DNA of 64,000 bases from Umbilicaria muhlenbergii (Eukaryota > Ascomycota > Lecanoromycetes > Umbilicariales > Umbilicariaceae), in the NCBI GenBank assembly GCA_000611775.1, contig KK106985.1, forward strand, positions 973,982-1,037,981. The letters run 5' to 3'. The notes below the pieces were generated by a model, which saw only the letters and a program-made list of their open reading frames with translations, ran no database searches and was not told the origin of the DNA. The position numbers were made by a program, and so were the translations under genes. Positions 1 to 10,523 of the stretch are shown piece by piece (position 1 is the stretch's first letter; the number at the start of each line of letters is the position of its first letter).

Positions 1-1840
1 GGGTTGGCGCGGTGGTCGGGAGGGAGCAGGGTCGGAGTCGGGGAGGGAGTCGGAGTCGGAGTCGGGGGCTTCGGTGTAGACTTCGAAGGCGAGCCATTCG
101 GGATCTAGGTTTGCGGGGATGCGCCAGGGATTGTGGGGTTCTGGTGGGGGAGATGATGGTGAGGATAGTGGGACGAGGGATGAAGAGCGGTGTTCGCGGT
201 CGAGCTGAGCATCGAGGTCGGACTGGTGTTGATACCTATCATCCTTGTTCGGACTCGATTGCTGGTTGTTGTCATTGAAGTCATCATCTTCATAGTCCTC
301 TGGGTGATCTTCGCTGAATCTTTCCATCATTCTTCGAGGGGGTATTGCATTGATGTCTCTTTTCAGCAGGAGTACTGGGCTGTTGGCCTCCCCTTCGCTA
401 CCGATGTTTAGGATTTTCCCAGTATCGGCGTAGAAGATTTTTGATATTTCATGGATAGGTACAATTTCTCGTATACCGGCCGTTGCCACACCATCGTATG
501 GGCCTGGTTGGACTTCATTGTCATCAAAAGTATGCATACGGTCGTCGTCCAAATCTTCAATGATGACCAGCTGGTAAGCGTACTCGTCCGCCTTTGCATC
601 AGCCTCGGCCTGCGGTGGAAAATAGTCGTCTTCTTCGACAGAACGATGAAGTGGTGAACTGGAACTATTCTCATCTACCGGATGTCCATTTGCTGGGTCC
701 GTAGGCTTTTTTGACTCTTTATAAACGTCATCGAGTGGTACTCTAACAAGCTTGACCCGCGCTTTGTGGATAACCTCTTTCCAGGTGCTTTGCCGAACAT
801 CTTCCTCGTTCTGCGGACGCAAATGACCCAGGAAGAGCATGTACAGCGAAAGCGTAAAAGTGGGACCTATCTGGACAGGAACAGAAGGCTTCATGGAGTA
901 CTGAGTATCTCCAGCTGTGAGAAAAGTGCTGGCCTGCAGCAGTCGGGAGGGTGAAACGGTCGAGGGCAAGTTTGTCGAGAGGCTAGCCCCTGAGGTGGTG
1001 ATGGCAAGATTGATGAGTGGAACCGCATCCTCGATACGATTAAGAAGTTTGCGGATGTCTTGGACGATCAATTTCAGTTCAAGCTCGTTCTGCTCCTTGG
1101 TTTTGGCCTTGGAGCTACGCCGGCGTGTAAGCTCCTCGGCTGTGGCTGCAATTGCGAGACGTTGACCCAAAGCCTGGATATCCCATCGCAGAGACTTGGT
1201 GAGAGAAACAGCAGATTCAAGAGATGTGTTACCCCGAGCGGAACTACATATAGTCAGGAAAGCCATGTACATCTCAGTTATGTTTCGCATTACAGACATT
1301 AACTCGATCATGTCAATGGCAGGGGAGATGATCTGTCGATCATAGTCAGAAAGCCAGACCCAGCAAGAAGCAAAGAAGAGTGAAGACGAGAAACAAAGTG
1401 ATCGAAATGCAGAAAACTGAATATCTTCTTGCGGAAGTCTTGATACAACATGGAAGAAAAGAGAATCAAAAGCCGGCAAACGAAATGACGAACCCTGATT
1501 TTGCTGTCAAGGCGCTCCTGCAGTGTTTGCAGCTCTTCTTTGACGTTTCCTTGAACATTCTAGAGGTGCCATCAGTGCTAGACATTCAACTTTTGGGGCG
1601 ATGGTAGCCCACCTTGAGCAGTCTAGAGGACTGTTTGATAGCGTAGCCAGCAGTTATCGTTATTCCAGAACTATTTCAAAATTAGCCAGACTACCCATTC
1701 ATCATTATCGAAAGGCTATTAGAACTCCTACCGTATAGCATAGTTCATAGCCTGCTGGGTGACCTGAACAGAGATTGTCAGTCAACCCGTTCTAGGAGAC
1801 CGAATACACAAAGACAAACCTTTGCCAGGAAGATATCCAT
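1..1840 (-). CDS. YRB30: Yrb30-like RanGTP-binding protein, 3' end outside window
   Basis: Five exons on the minus strand: 1840-1820, 1763-1732, 1670-1613, 1559-1494 and 1332 to the left edge, where the frame is still open. At least 503 codons are visible. The protein begins MDIFLAKVTQQAMNYAIR, followed by SGITITAGYAIKQSSRLLK, and the central block contains RIEDAVPLINLAITTSG and SPSRLLQASTFLTAG. These are hallmarks of the fungal RanGTP-binding Yrb30 family, which binds Ran-GTP and is linked to nucleocytoplasmic transport. Further on come VQIGPTFTLSLYMLF and an acidic, Ser/Asp-rich C-terminal part that reaches the edge. The first three introns are short (55-62 nt) and join complete conserved blocks, which supports them. 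The start is the first ATG and is divergent from SUP35. Family assignment is from recalled conserved blocks; the C terminus is unseen. Confidence 0.8.
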
Positions 1841-2371
1841 GATATCATACCATTCCTCCAAATCCTGTGGGGTTAACCAATCTGTCACCGATATGGCAAC
1901 TCATCTAGTACAGAATTCAGTCTTCTACCTTATCTCATACAATCTATGAGGAGACGTGGTTGCTGTCACGTTTGACGCATTACTGTCATCGCTGTGTTGT
2001 TTTGGGAGTCAAAGCAAAGCGGCGAGCGACTCCCGCTCCGGCCATTGGCTGAAAGACGTTGCTAGCGCCGAACGCCGAGCGCCAAGCGCCAAGCGCCAAG
2101 CGGTTTTGACTTCCGCAGAATCCAACATTTTATCTTTAGGGCTGAAGAACTCGAGCCGTCAGTGCTGCACATAAAGTACTCGTATATCGACGCTCTCAGA
2201 CTCCGCTGTTCAACTCATCGCATTCTCTGCTACAATTTCAGCTGCAGCTCCTGGAACATCAAAGGTCTGGCAAGATAAGAAAGCCTACGCGAACAACAAT
2301 CCGGAGAGGCGCCACGGGCACCTTAAACTCTCGTCCTCTCCACATCCCCGCATACTTACCACCCTTTCACC
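1841..2371. promoter_or_regulatory. Divergent intergenic region YRB30/SUP35
   Basis: About 530 bp shared by two outward-facing genes, so both promoters must lie here. The SUP35-proximal half is pyrimidine-rich and contains a short GC-rich tandem array. No specific factor site is claimed. Confidence 0.5.
2066..2100. repeat. 7-bp tandem array upstream of SUP35
   Basis: Five consecutive 7-mers of the form CGCC(A/G)A(A/G) run without interruption; the last three are identical (CGCCAAG). The array lies about 270 bp upstream of the SUP35 start codon. Whether it binds a factor or is only replication slippage cannot be told from sequence. Confidence 0.8.
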
Positions 2372-4567
2372 ATGTCGGGCCTTGACTCTTGGGAAGACGA
2401 TCCTGCAGCGCAAGACGACAACCTGTCTCGCCAGACTCAGCAAAGCCTTAATTTAAATGGACAAAGCGGGCGGGGCTCAACCTTCACCCCGAGCGCCAAT
2501 ACCTTCCAGCCTGGTGCGCAATCGTTCCAACCGGGCCAACAGTACCAACAGTACGGAGGCTTCAATCAGCAACAGTATGGGCAATACTACAATCAGCAGC
2601 AAGCACCGCAATATGGTGGTTTTCCGCAGTATGGGCAGCAAGGATTTGGCCAATACAATCAGGTCTACGGTCAACAGCAAGGCGGATACAACGAAGCATA
2701 TGGAGCACAGTATGGCGGCTATAATCAGCAACAAGGTTACCAACGGCATTCACAACAACCTCAACAGGCTCAGCAACGAACCACCCCAATAATCGCCAAG
2801 CGGCCTTCCGCCAGCGAGAGCCCAGCTAATGGTGCGTCAGCGTCTAAGCCAGCAGAGGGCGGTACTGGAACGGCAGCGCCGCCAAAGGCCAAAGTTCTAT
2901 CCATAGGAGGCGACACATCTACTCCAAAGGCCAAGGTGTTGACTATCGGTGCTGCAGCCCCAGCGCCTACCACGACAAAAGAAGCTCCCACGGCGCAAGA
3001 TGGGGCAAAGGTCACTGCTGCAAAGGCAATGGAGAAAGTCGAAAAGACAGCGGCATCGTCGAGTGGCAAGACATCCCCATCACCCTCATCTGGAAAAGCA
3101 AGTCCTAGCCCAGCAGAAGTCAAGGCTGCAGCACGAGAAGCCGATGCTGTTGCTAATGAGCAAGCGGCGGACGTCGATGATGAAATATTAGAAGAGGTGT
3201 ATGGGAAAGAACATGTCAATTTGATCTTCATCGGGCACGTTGATGCCGGAAAGTCGACGCTCGGCGGCAGTATACTCTATGCTACTGGCATGGTGGATGA
3301 GCGAACAATGGACAAGTACAAGAGGGAGGCGAAAGAGGCAGGTCGGGAGACATGGTATCTGTCATGGGCTCTTGATTTGACCAAGGAGGAACGTGCTAAG
3401 GGAAAGACTGTTGAAGTTGGACGAGGGTTCTTTGAGACCGAGAAACGGCGATACACCATCCTCGACGCCCCAGGCCACAAGACTTTCGTCCCCAACATGA
3501 TTGGAGGCGCTTCACAGGCGGATATTGGTATTCTGGTCATCTCGGCACGGAAAGGCGAGTACGAGACTGGCTTCGAAAAAGGTGGCCAGACTCGAGAACA
3601 TGCCATTCTCGCCAAGACCCAAGGCGTGAATCAACTCGTGGTTGTCATCAATAAGATGGATGACCCGACGGTGGAGTGGAGCAAGGAGCGCTACAAGGAA
3701 TGTACCGACAAGCTCTCCATGTTCCTCAAGGGTATCGGGTACAACCCAAAAACTGATTTGACATTCATGCCGATATCTGCTCAAACTACTGTGGGCATCA
3801 AAGATCGGGTCCCCAAAGAGTTGGCACCGTGGCATGACGGACCGTCACTGCTCGAGTACCTTGACAACCTCAAGACTCTGGAACGAAAAGTCAACGCTCC
3901 TTTCATGATGCCCATCAACGGCAAATACCGAGATATGGGTACGATCATCGAGGGGAAGATCGAAGCCGGCGCGCTCAAAAAAGGTGGCACATATATTATG
4001 ATGCCAAATCGGGACGAGGTCAACGTTGCAGCCTTGTATGGTGAGACGGAAGACGAGATCCAGCAAGCAACCTGCGGCGATCAAGTACGTCTCCGTATCC
4101 GTGGTGTTGAAGAGGAGGATATCATGCCGGGTTTCGTTCTGTGTTCTCCTAAGAGGCCTGTTCACTGCGTGTCGGCATTCGAGGCTCAGATCGTGCTGCT
4201 CGAATTGAAGAGCATCCTTAGTGCTGGTTTCAATTGCGTATTGCATGTGCACTCGGCAATTGAAGAAGTCACTTTTGCGGTGTTGTTGCATAAACTGGAA
4301 AAGGGTACTGGAAGGAAAAGTAAGAAGCCTCCGGCCTTCGCCGCCAAAGGGCAGAGTATCATTGCCCGGCTAGAGGTCATTGGGGGTGCTGGTAGCATTT
4401 GTGTGGAGAGATTTGAGGATTATGCGCAACTGGGACGCTTTACATTGAGAGACCAGGTAGGAAAATACTCATTAGATCAACAGCGGAACCTATAGCTAAT
4501 TGGCTTCCAGGGTCAAACCATCGCCATCGGGAAGATTACCAAGCTCATCACGGACTCTGCGGCTTAG
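2372..4567 (+). CDS. SUP35: Translation release factor eRF3 (Sup35)
   Basis: Two exons, 2372-4456 and 4511-4567, giving 713 aa. The GTPase works with eRF1 to terminate translation in the cytosol. The first ~145 residues are Gln/Tyr/Gly/Asn-rich with imperfect repeats such as QQYGGFNQQQYGQYY, as in the prion domain of yeast Sup35. A middle segment (~146-275) is Lys/Ala/Ser/Pro-rich and repeats a PKAKVL(S/T)IG motif. The EF-1-alpha-like part follows: G1 GHVDAGKS near 287, DAPGH near 364, NKMD near 427, and C-terminal barrels ending GQTIAIGKITKLI. The one intron (54 nt) splits the final RDQ/GQT junction; without it the frame stops early and loses the conserved end. The start MSGLDSWEDDP is typical of the family. 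Closely related Hbs1 is less likely because of the N domain and the intact C terminus. Confidence 0.95.
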
Positions 4568-5321
4568 AAGCTTACCAAATCCAAGTTCAGGCGTCGACAT
4601 GCTGAAGGAGCATCCTGGGATGCTGTGACGACACCCCGCGGTCTCCAAAAGACCCAAGACACTAGATGATAATGATTATCAAGACTCCATGTACATAATC
4701 AGTCATCTTCTGGCATCTCAGGGAGGGCGAAAGAGGAAAGCAGATGTAGCAAGAGTTTGAAGTACTATCTGCGGCGTACGACATTGACGATAGATTATCC
4801 AAGCGTCTTTCCATACCTTACTGTGCACCGTTGATTTTGAGTTTTAGTTTCACAGAGGAGTGACGGCCAGATGATTTGACAACGAAAAAGAAAGTTGCGA
4901 AGAGGATCCAGTGCGCGGATACTAGAGATAGAAGTCATTGAGCCCTAGCATGTGCGTAGCATCTGCACTCACCATAGTGCTCGTCAAGGTGAACTAGACT
5001 GTAATGATAAAGTCGATGTCAGATAAAGTATTGCTCCACGGCTTGATGGCCGCATGCCGGTCTTTGCTTAAGGCTGGATTGGATCATATCGTAAGGCTGA
5101 ACTAGCGGCAAAACTGGCATCGCTCTGAAGCGCGTCCAGAAAAATCTCAGCGCGAAATCAAACGGCCCCACCCAAGCTCACAAAACTCAGGAATATTTCT
5201 GTTCTTGCACCCCTTCGCCACTTTGACATAGTGTTGCCGCATGGATCGTCGGGCTTTGGCAAGAGTGAGGTAGATCATACACCTACAGACCACAAGATTT
5301 GCTCCTTCCATTGTCGGCATC
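4568..5321. other. Intergenic, SUP35 3' flank and KAP123 promoter
   Basis: About 750 bp between two genes on the same strand. I see no open frame with coding character and no repeat. Confidence 0.6.
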
Positions 5322-8300
5322 ATGGACCAGCAACGATTTGTTCGGCTTCTCGAGAGCGTTCTTGCTCGTACGGGCACTCTTCATGTGAAAACATGTGTTC
5401 TTGCTGACCTCTAGCCAGCCGATACTGAACGAGTCAAAGCTGCCACAGCGACCTTGCGCAAAGACTACTACACCTCACCAGAGTCACTGTCCCTCCTCCT
5501 ACAACTTCTCACTTCACACGACTCTCCACAGCTACGACAGCTTGCCGCAACGCAAGCCCGAACGCTGGTCCCGAAACACTGGAAATCTCTTCCCGCCAAC
5601 CAGAAACCCCACATTCGCAATCAGCTGCTCCAAGCTACGTTGCATGAGGAGTCTCCGCTTCAAAGGCACTCCTCGGCGCGTGTGATCTCTGCTATCGCTA
5701 AGATAGACATTGAGAATGGGGAATGGGCCGATCTACCAACGCTCATGCAGCATGCAGCATCGACTCCGAACCCGCAGCAAAGGGAAGTTAGCGTCTACAT
5801 CCTCTTCACAATCCTCGAATCCCTGGGCGATGGCTTTATGCACCGCTTTCAGGAGCTCTTCACTCTCTTCGCAAAGACCATACGTGACCCCGAAAGCGCA
5901 GAAGTTAGGGTCAATACAATGATGGCACTGAGTAAGATGGCTGTGGTTTTGGATGCGGACAATGACCCGGATTCGGTGCGCTCGTTCCAAGACGCTATTC
6001 CCCAGATGGTTGCCGTCCTAAAGCAAGCGGTCGATGCTGGCGACGAAGACAGGACCATGCAAGGCTTCGAGGTTTTCCAAACCCTTCTAGGCTGCGATTC
6101 GCAGCTCTTGAACAAACACTTTGCGGATCTAATCCGATTCATGATCGACCTTGCCGCCCAAAAGACCATCGAAGACGATGCTAGGACCCAGGCTCTGAGT
6201 TTTCTGATGCAGGCCGTCAGATACAGGAAGCTGAAAATTCAGGGACTAAAGTTCGGGGAGGAGCTTACCTTGAAGAGCTTGGAGATCGTGACAGAGTTGG
6301 GCGACCTTTCAGCTGATGAAGAAGATGTGAACCCAGCCAGGTCGGCGTTGGGTCTGCTAGACTTAATGGCCTCAAGTTTACCACCGAGTCAGGTCATTGT
6401 ACCTCTTCTTCACGCCCTCGGCCCCTATGTCAACAGCCAAGACCCCGATCGACGACGGGCTGGTATTATGGCGTTGGGAATGTGTGTTGAAGGCGCGCCT
6501 GACTTCATTGCCACGCAACTGCAGGAGATACTGCCAATGGTACTACGTCTACTGGAGGATCCTGAGGTAAAGGTCCGGCAGGCAGCGCTAAATGGTGTGG
6601 CACGACTCGCAGACGATCTTTCCGAGGACATGGGTAAAGAACATCAGAAACTCATCCCTGCGCTGGTCAAGAATCTCGACATGGCAATGAGGGGCTTGAC
6701 TGGTTCTGACGATGACAGAAACTTGGAAATCGTCAAAGGTTGCTGCCACGCGATCGATTCGCTGATCGAGGGTCTCGAAGCTGCGGATGCGAAACAATAT
6801 CTTCCGGAGCTCGTCCCTCGGATGAGCCGCCTTTTCGCGCACTCTGATGTGAAAGTCAAGGGTGCGGCGGTGGGCGCTGTTGGTTCGATAGCTGGGAGCG
6901 CTGAGGAGGCTTTTCTTCCATACTTTGAGGCCACGATGAATGCGCTCTCGGAACACGTGCACATCAAGGACAGTGAGGAGGAGATGGATTTGCGATGTAC
7001 TGCGTGCGATGCTATCGGCAGTATTGCCATGGCAGTAGGTGCGGAACCTTTCAAGCGTTACGTTCCCCATATGATGGAAGCTACCGAAGAGGGACTTCAT
7101 CTAGGCCATCCAAGATTACGAGAGACCAGCTACATCTTCTGGAGTACTATGGCCAAAGTCTACGAGAGCGACTTCAAACCATTCCTAGCAGGTGCGGTCA
7201 AAGGCCTCATCGAGAGCTTACAGCAAGAAGAAACAGATCTAGAGGTCGAATTAGGCCAAGAAGCGGCAGATTTGGTAGGTCAAGAGGTTACAATAGCCGG
7301 CAAGAAGGTCAAGGTTGCTGCTCCCAGCGATGACATACAAACGAACGGAGATGATGATGACGCAATTGATGAAGATGACAATGACGAAGATGATGATTGG
7401 GACGAGCTTACTGCCGTCACCGCTGTGGCTTTGGAGAAGGAAATCGCCGTGGAGGTGGTAGGGGATGTTATGACTCACGTGAAGAGAGAATACCTTCCTT
7501 ATGTGGAAAGGACTATTGAAGTAGTCCTGCCATTGGTGGAGCATCCCTATGAGGGAACGAGGAAGGGCGCAATTTCCACCTTGTTCCGCGCATATGCTGC
7601 TTTGTGGAGTCTCCAAGATGAGACACAGGAGACGTGGCAGCCAGGCCTACCACTACAGACGCAGCCAACAGCTGAGATCACGAAGTTGGGGGAACTCATC
7701 ATGACAGGTACACTAGCGGTCTGGCAGGAGGAAGAGGACAGGTAAGCGTTCCACTATACGGTTGGTCTTATACTCTTTATTCCCACGACATGATGACACA
7801 AATGTCGTTAATCCCAGCTCACTCAGACGCACTAATGTGCGATTGATGCGAACGCGAATCTGTTTCTGATCTTTTAAACCAAATACTCACTTCCACTCCT
7901 TTGTACTTGTTGTCGCATTACTGACGGTTGCGAACAAACAGTGGCGTGGTAACGGACATCAACCGGAGCCTTGCTGGGACTCTCAAGCTCTGCGGTCCTG
8001 CTCTCATTTCTTATGATGGAGTTCTCGAAAAAGCGACCAACCTCCTCGCCATGACCATAACAAGAAAGCACCCATGTCAGCAAGACCTCGGCGCAAAGGA
8101 CGATTTGGACGACCTTGAGGAAACCTCCGAGTACGATTGGCTTGTCATAGACACAGCCTTGGATGCCATTATCGGTCTAGCTGTTGCGCTAGGACCGGCC
8201 TTCGGCCAGCTCTACAAGATCTTTGAAAAACCCATCATGAGGTTCGCCAGCAGCAGCGACAGCACCGAGCGAAGCACCGCCGTCGGGGTGATCGCTGAGT

Positions 8301-8939
8301 GTATCCGCGGCATGGGTAGTGCCATCACCCCATACACCAGTGTATTGCTCAAGCTACTCCTACACCGTCTGAGTGACGAGGATACAGAGACCAAGTCCAA
8401 CGCTGCGTTCGCCATTGGGTTGCTACAAGAACAGTCAACGAATGATCAGGAGATCTTGAAGTCGTTCAACACCATCTTGAGCAAGCTTGAACCTCTACTG
8501 CACACGCAAGAGGCTCGGGCATTAGACAACGCAGCGGGCTGTGTCAGCCGCATGATCACGAAGCACCGGAACCGTGTCCCCGTCGCCGAGGTGTTACCTG
8601 CATTGGTGGCGCTACTGCCGTTGAAGCAGGATTTTGAAGAGAACGAACCGGTCTACAAGATGATCATCTCGCTCTGTAAGTCTCCACCTGATCCCAAAGA
8701 ACCTCCTTACAAGAGGATCATATACTGATGATGTTCCTTCTTGCGCAGATTCCGCAGCGGAACCCACCATCATCAGCCTAACGCCGCAACTGGTGCCCGT
8801 CTTCGCGCAAGTGCTCGGTCCGCCCGAGGACCAATTGAAAGACGAGACCAGAGAGCAGTTGATAGAGTTGGTTCGGTTTGTTCATAGTAAGCGGGCCGAG
8901 TTGGTGGAAAGGCACGAGGTGTTGATGGCTTTGATGTAA
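5322..8939 (+). CDS. KAP123: Importin beta family karyopherin, Kap123/importin-4 type
   Basis: Four exons: 5322-5367, 5419-7741, 7942-8675 and 8749-8939, 1097 aa, against about 1110 for yeast Kap123. The protein is a HEAT-repeat solenoid; the family carries ribosomal proteins and histones H3/H4 into the nucleus and binds RanGTP at its N terminus. Visible signs are the start MDQQRFVRLLESVLAPDTE, repeated helical pairs such as DPEVKVRQAALNGVARLAD, an acidic loop at about residues 665-690 (DDDDAIDEDDNDEDDDWDEL), and the block EYDWLVIDTALDAIIGLA followed by STERSTAVGVIAECI, both characteristic of this subfamily. The second intron is unusually long for this window (200 nt). The first acceptor was chosen as the CAG at 5416-5418, because the nearer TAG gives the wrong phase. 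Confidence 0.93.
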
Positions 8940-9480
8940 TGGGTGGAAGATGGATGAAGATTCGAGAATGAAACGGCAGGTCTATGCATCACGGCTTACG
9001 ACTGTTACGAATGACATTGAGACGGCCAGATGCATGGTCGTTGGGTACACCGGTCTTTACTCGAGGGGGCTTCGCTTAGCTCTGAAAGTTAGACACGGGA
9101 CAAGATGAGCGGCTAATGTTATGATAATTAGATAGAAGTAAGAGGGATCGAACTTGGACAGGGTTGCTCTACCGCCCAACCCTAACTCCTCATCCATGTG
9201 TTCGCCCAACCTACCAATCACCCATCCAATGAAACTCACCATCCCCGCCTCCTCCCTCCCCCTTGCTTCCATCTTCCCAACAAGGGTTAACAATTCCACC
9301 GCCTCCAAAAGAATAATTTGACATCGCGACCATCCAGTCTCGGAGGTCCCCACGTCTCCTCGCCTCCACGCAGCCCAGCACCCACTCCCTCGAAAAGCTC
9401 TCCTCCCGAACAACCCACCACCCCCTCCAGACCCCTTTCCCCCTACCCCTCCCCAACCCCTCACCCCTGCCCCAACGCGC
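8940..9480. other. Convergent intergenic region
   Basis: 3' ends of KAP123 and the minus-strand dehydrogenase face each other over about 540 bp. The distal half is C-rich on the plus strand. No gene seen. Confidence 0.6.
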
Positions 9481-10523
9481 TCAATACGTACTCGGCATGA
9501 CGCCCAACCTCCCGCCATCACTAACCACGACATTCCCATTCAGATACGCCCCCGCCTTGGAGCACAAAAACAGCACCACCCCCGCCATATCCTCCTCCCT
9601 CCCCCACCTCGTAGCGGGAATGACATCCCCAGCCACACTGCCCTCGGCCCCAGCATCCCCGTCCGGCAAAACATCCGTCGTCATATCAGACGGATACAAC
9701 CCGGGGGCAATAATATTCGCCCGGATGCGATACGGCCCAAACATGGTCGAGACCTGCTTCATCAGATGCACAGTCGCGGCCTTACTAGCCGCGTACGCGA
9801 ACCCAGCCAGGGGACGGCGGTTGAAGGCGCCGATGGAGGCGGTGGCGATGATCTGGGATTTCTGTTCGAAGCGGCCGGTCTGGTTGGCGGCGTCGAGGAG
9901 GGGCAGGAAGGCGAGGAAGGAGTAGAAGGTGGCGGTGGTGTTGACGGCGAAGGTGTCGGTGAAGTCGGCGGCGGGGGTGGCCCACAGGGAGGCGACGTAT
10001 TGGGCCAAGGTCGGGGAGGGGGGGAGCGGGGCGAAGCGCGGGCCGGAGGTGCCGGCGTTGGCGATCAGGACGTTGATGTGGCCGGAGGTGGAGGCGATGT
10101 CGGCGGCGAGGGAGGAGAGGGAGCTGCTGGAGGTGATGTCGCCGACGAGGGGGATGATGTTGTTGTTGATCTTTGGGGGCGGGGCGGGTAAGCTTCATGC
10201 CGAGGAGGGGGGGGCAAGGGGTTTGGAATGGAATGGGGATGAAGCCCGGATGGGGCCGGAATTTGGGGTTTGGGGGGGGAGGGGTTACGGCTTGTTTGGC
10301 TGCTGCTTCGAGGGGTTCTTTGCGGCGGCCGATGATGTAGACTTTGGCGCCGTTGGCGTCGAGGGCTTTGGCCATCATGAGGCCGATGCCTGGATAGATG
10401 ATTTGGTGGTCAATTAGGTGAGGTGAAGGAGGGATGAAAAGTGCTCGTACCTGTGCCTCCTCCGGTGATGACCACTACGAGACCTTTCACGCTGAAGAGG
10501 TTGCTTGTTTCGAGGTTCGACAT
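9481..10523 (-). CDS. Short-chain dehydrogenase/reductase
   Basis: Three exons, 10523-10451, 10389-10289 and 10170-9481, 287 aa. It is a classical SDR using NAD(P)(H). The cofactor motif TGGGTGIG is rebuilt exactly across the first intron, which confirms that junction. NAG follows at the usual distance (LIANAGTSG), and the catalytic Ser with YAASK lie in ATASIGAFNRRP...FAYAASKAA. The end DGGRLGV is also usual for the fold. The substrate cannot be deduced; similar fungal proteins are annotated only as oxidoreductases. The gene is very GC-rich, so its antisense strand holds long chance frames. It stands alone beside a gene-poor region, with no cluster partner. Confidence 0.88.

Noticed and set aside
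9497-10417. Several 140-200-codon frames on both strands
   Set aside because: Shadows of the GC-rich short-chain dehydrogenase, whose cofactor motif and YxxxK decide the real frame.
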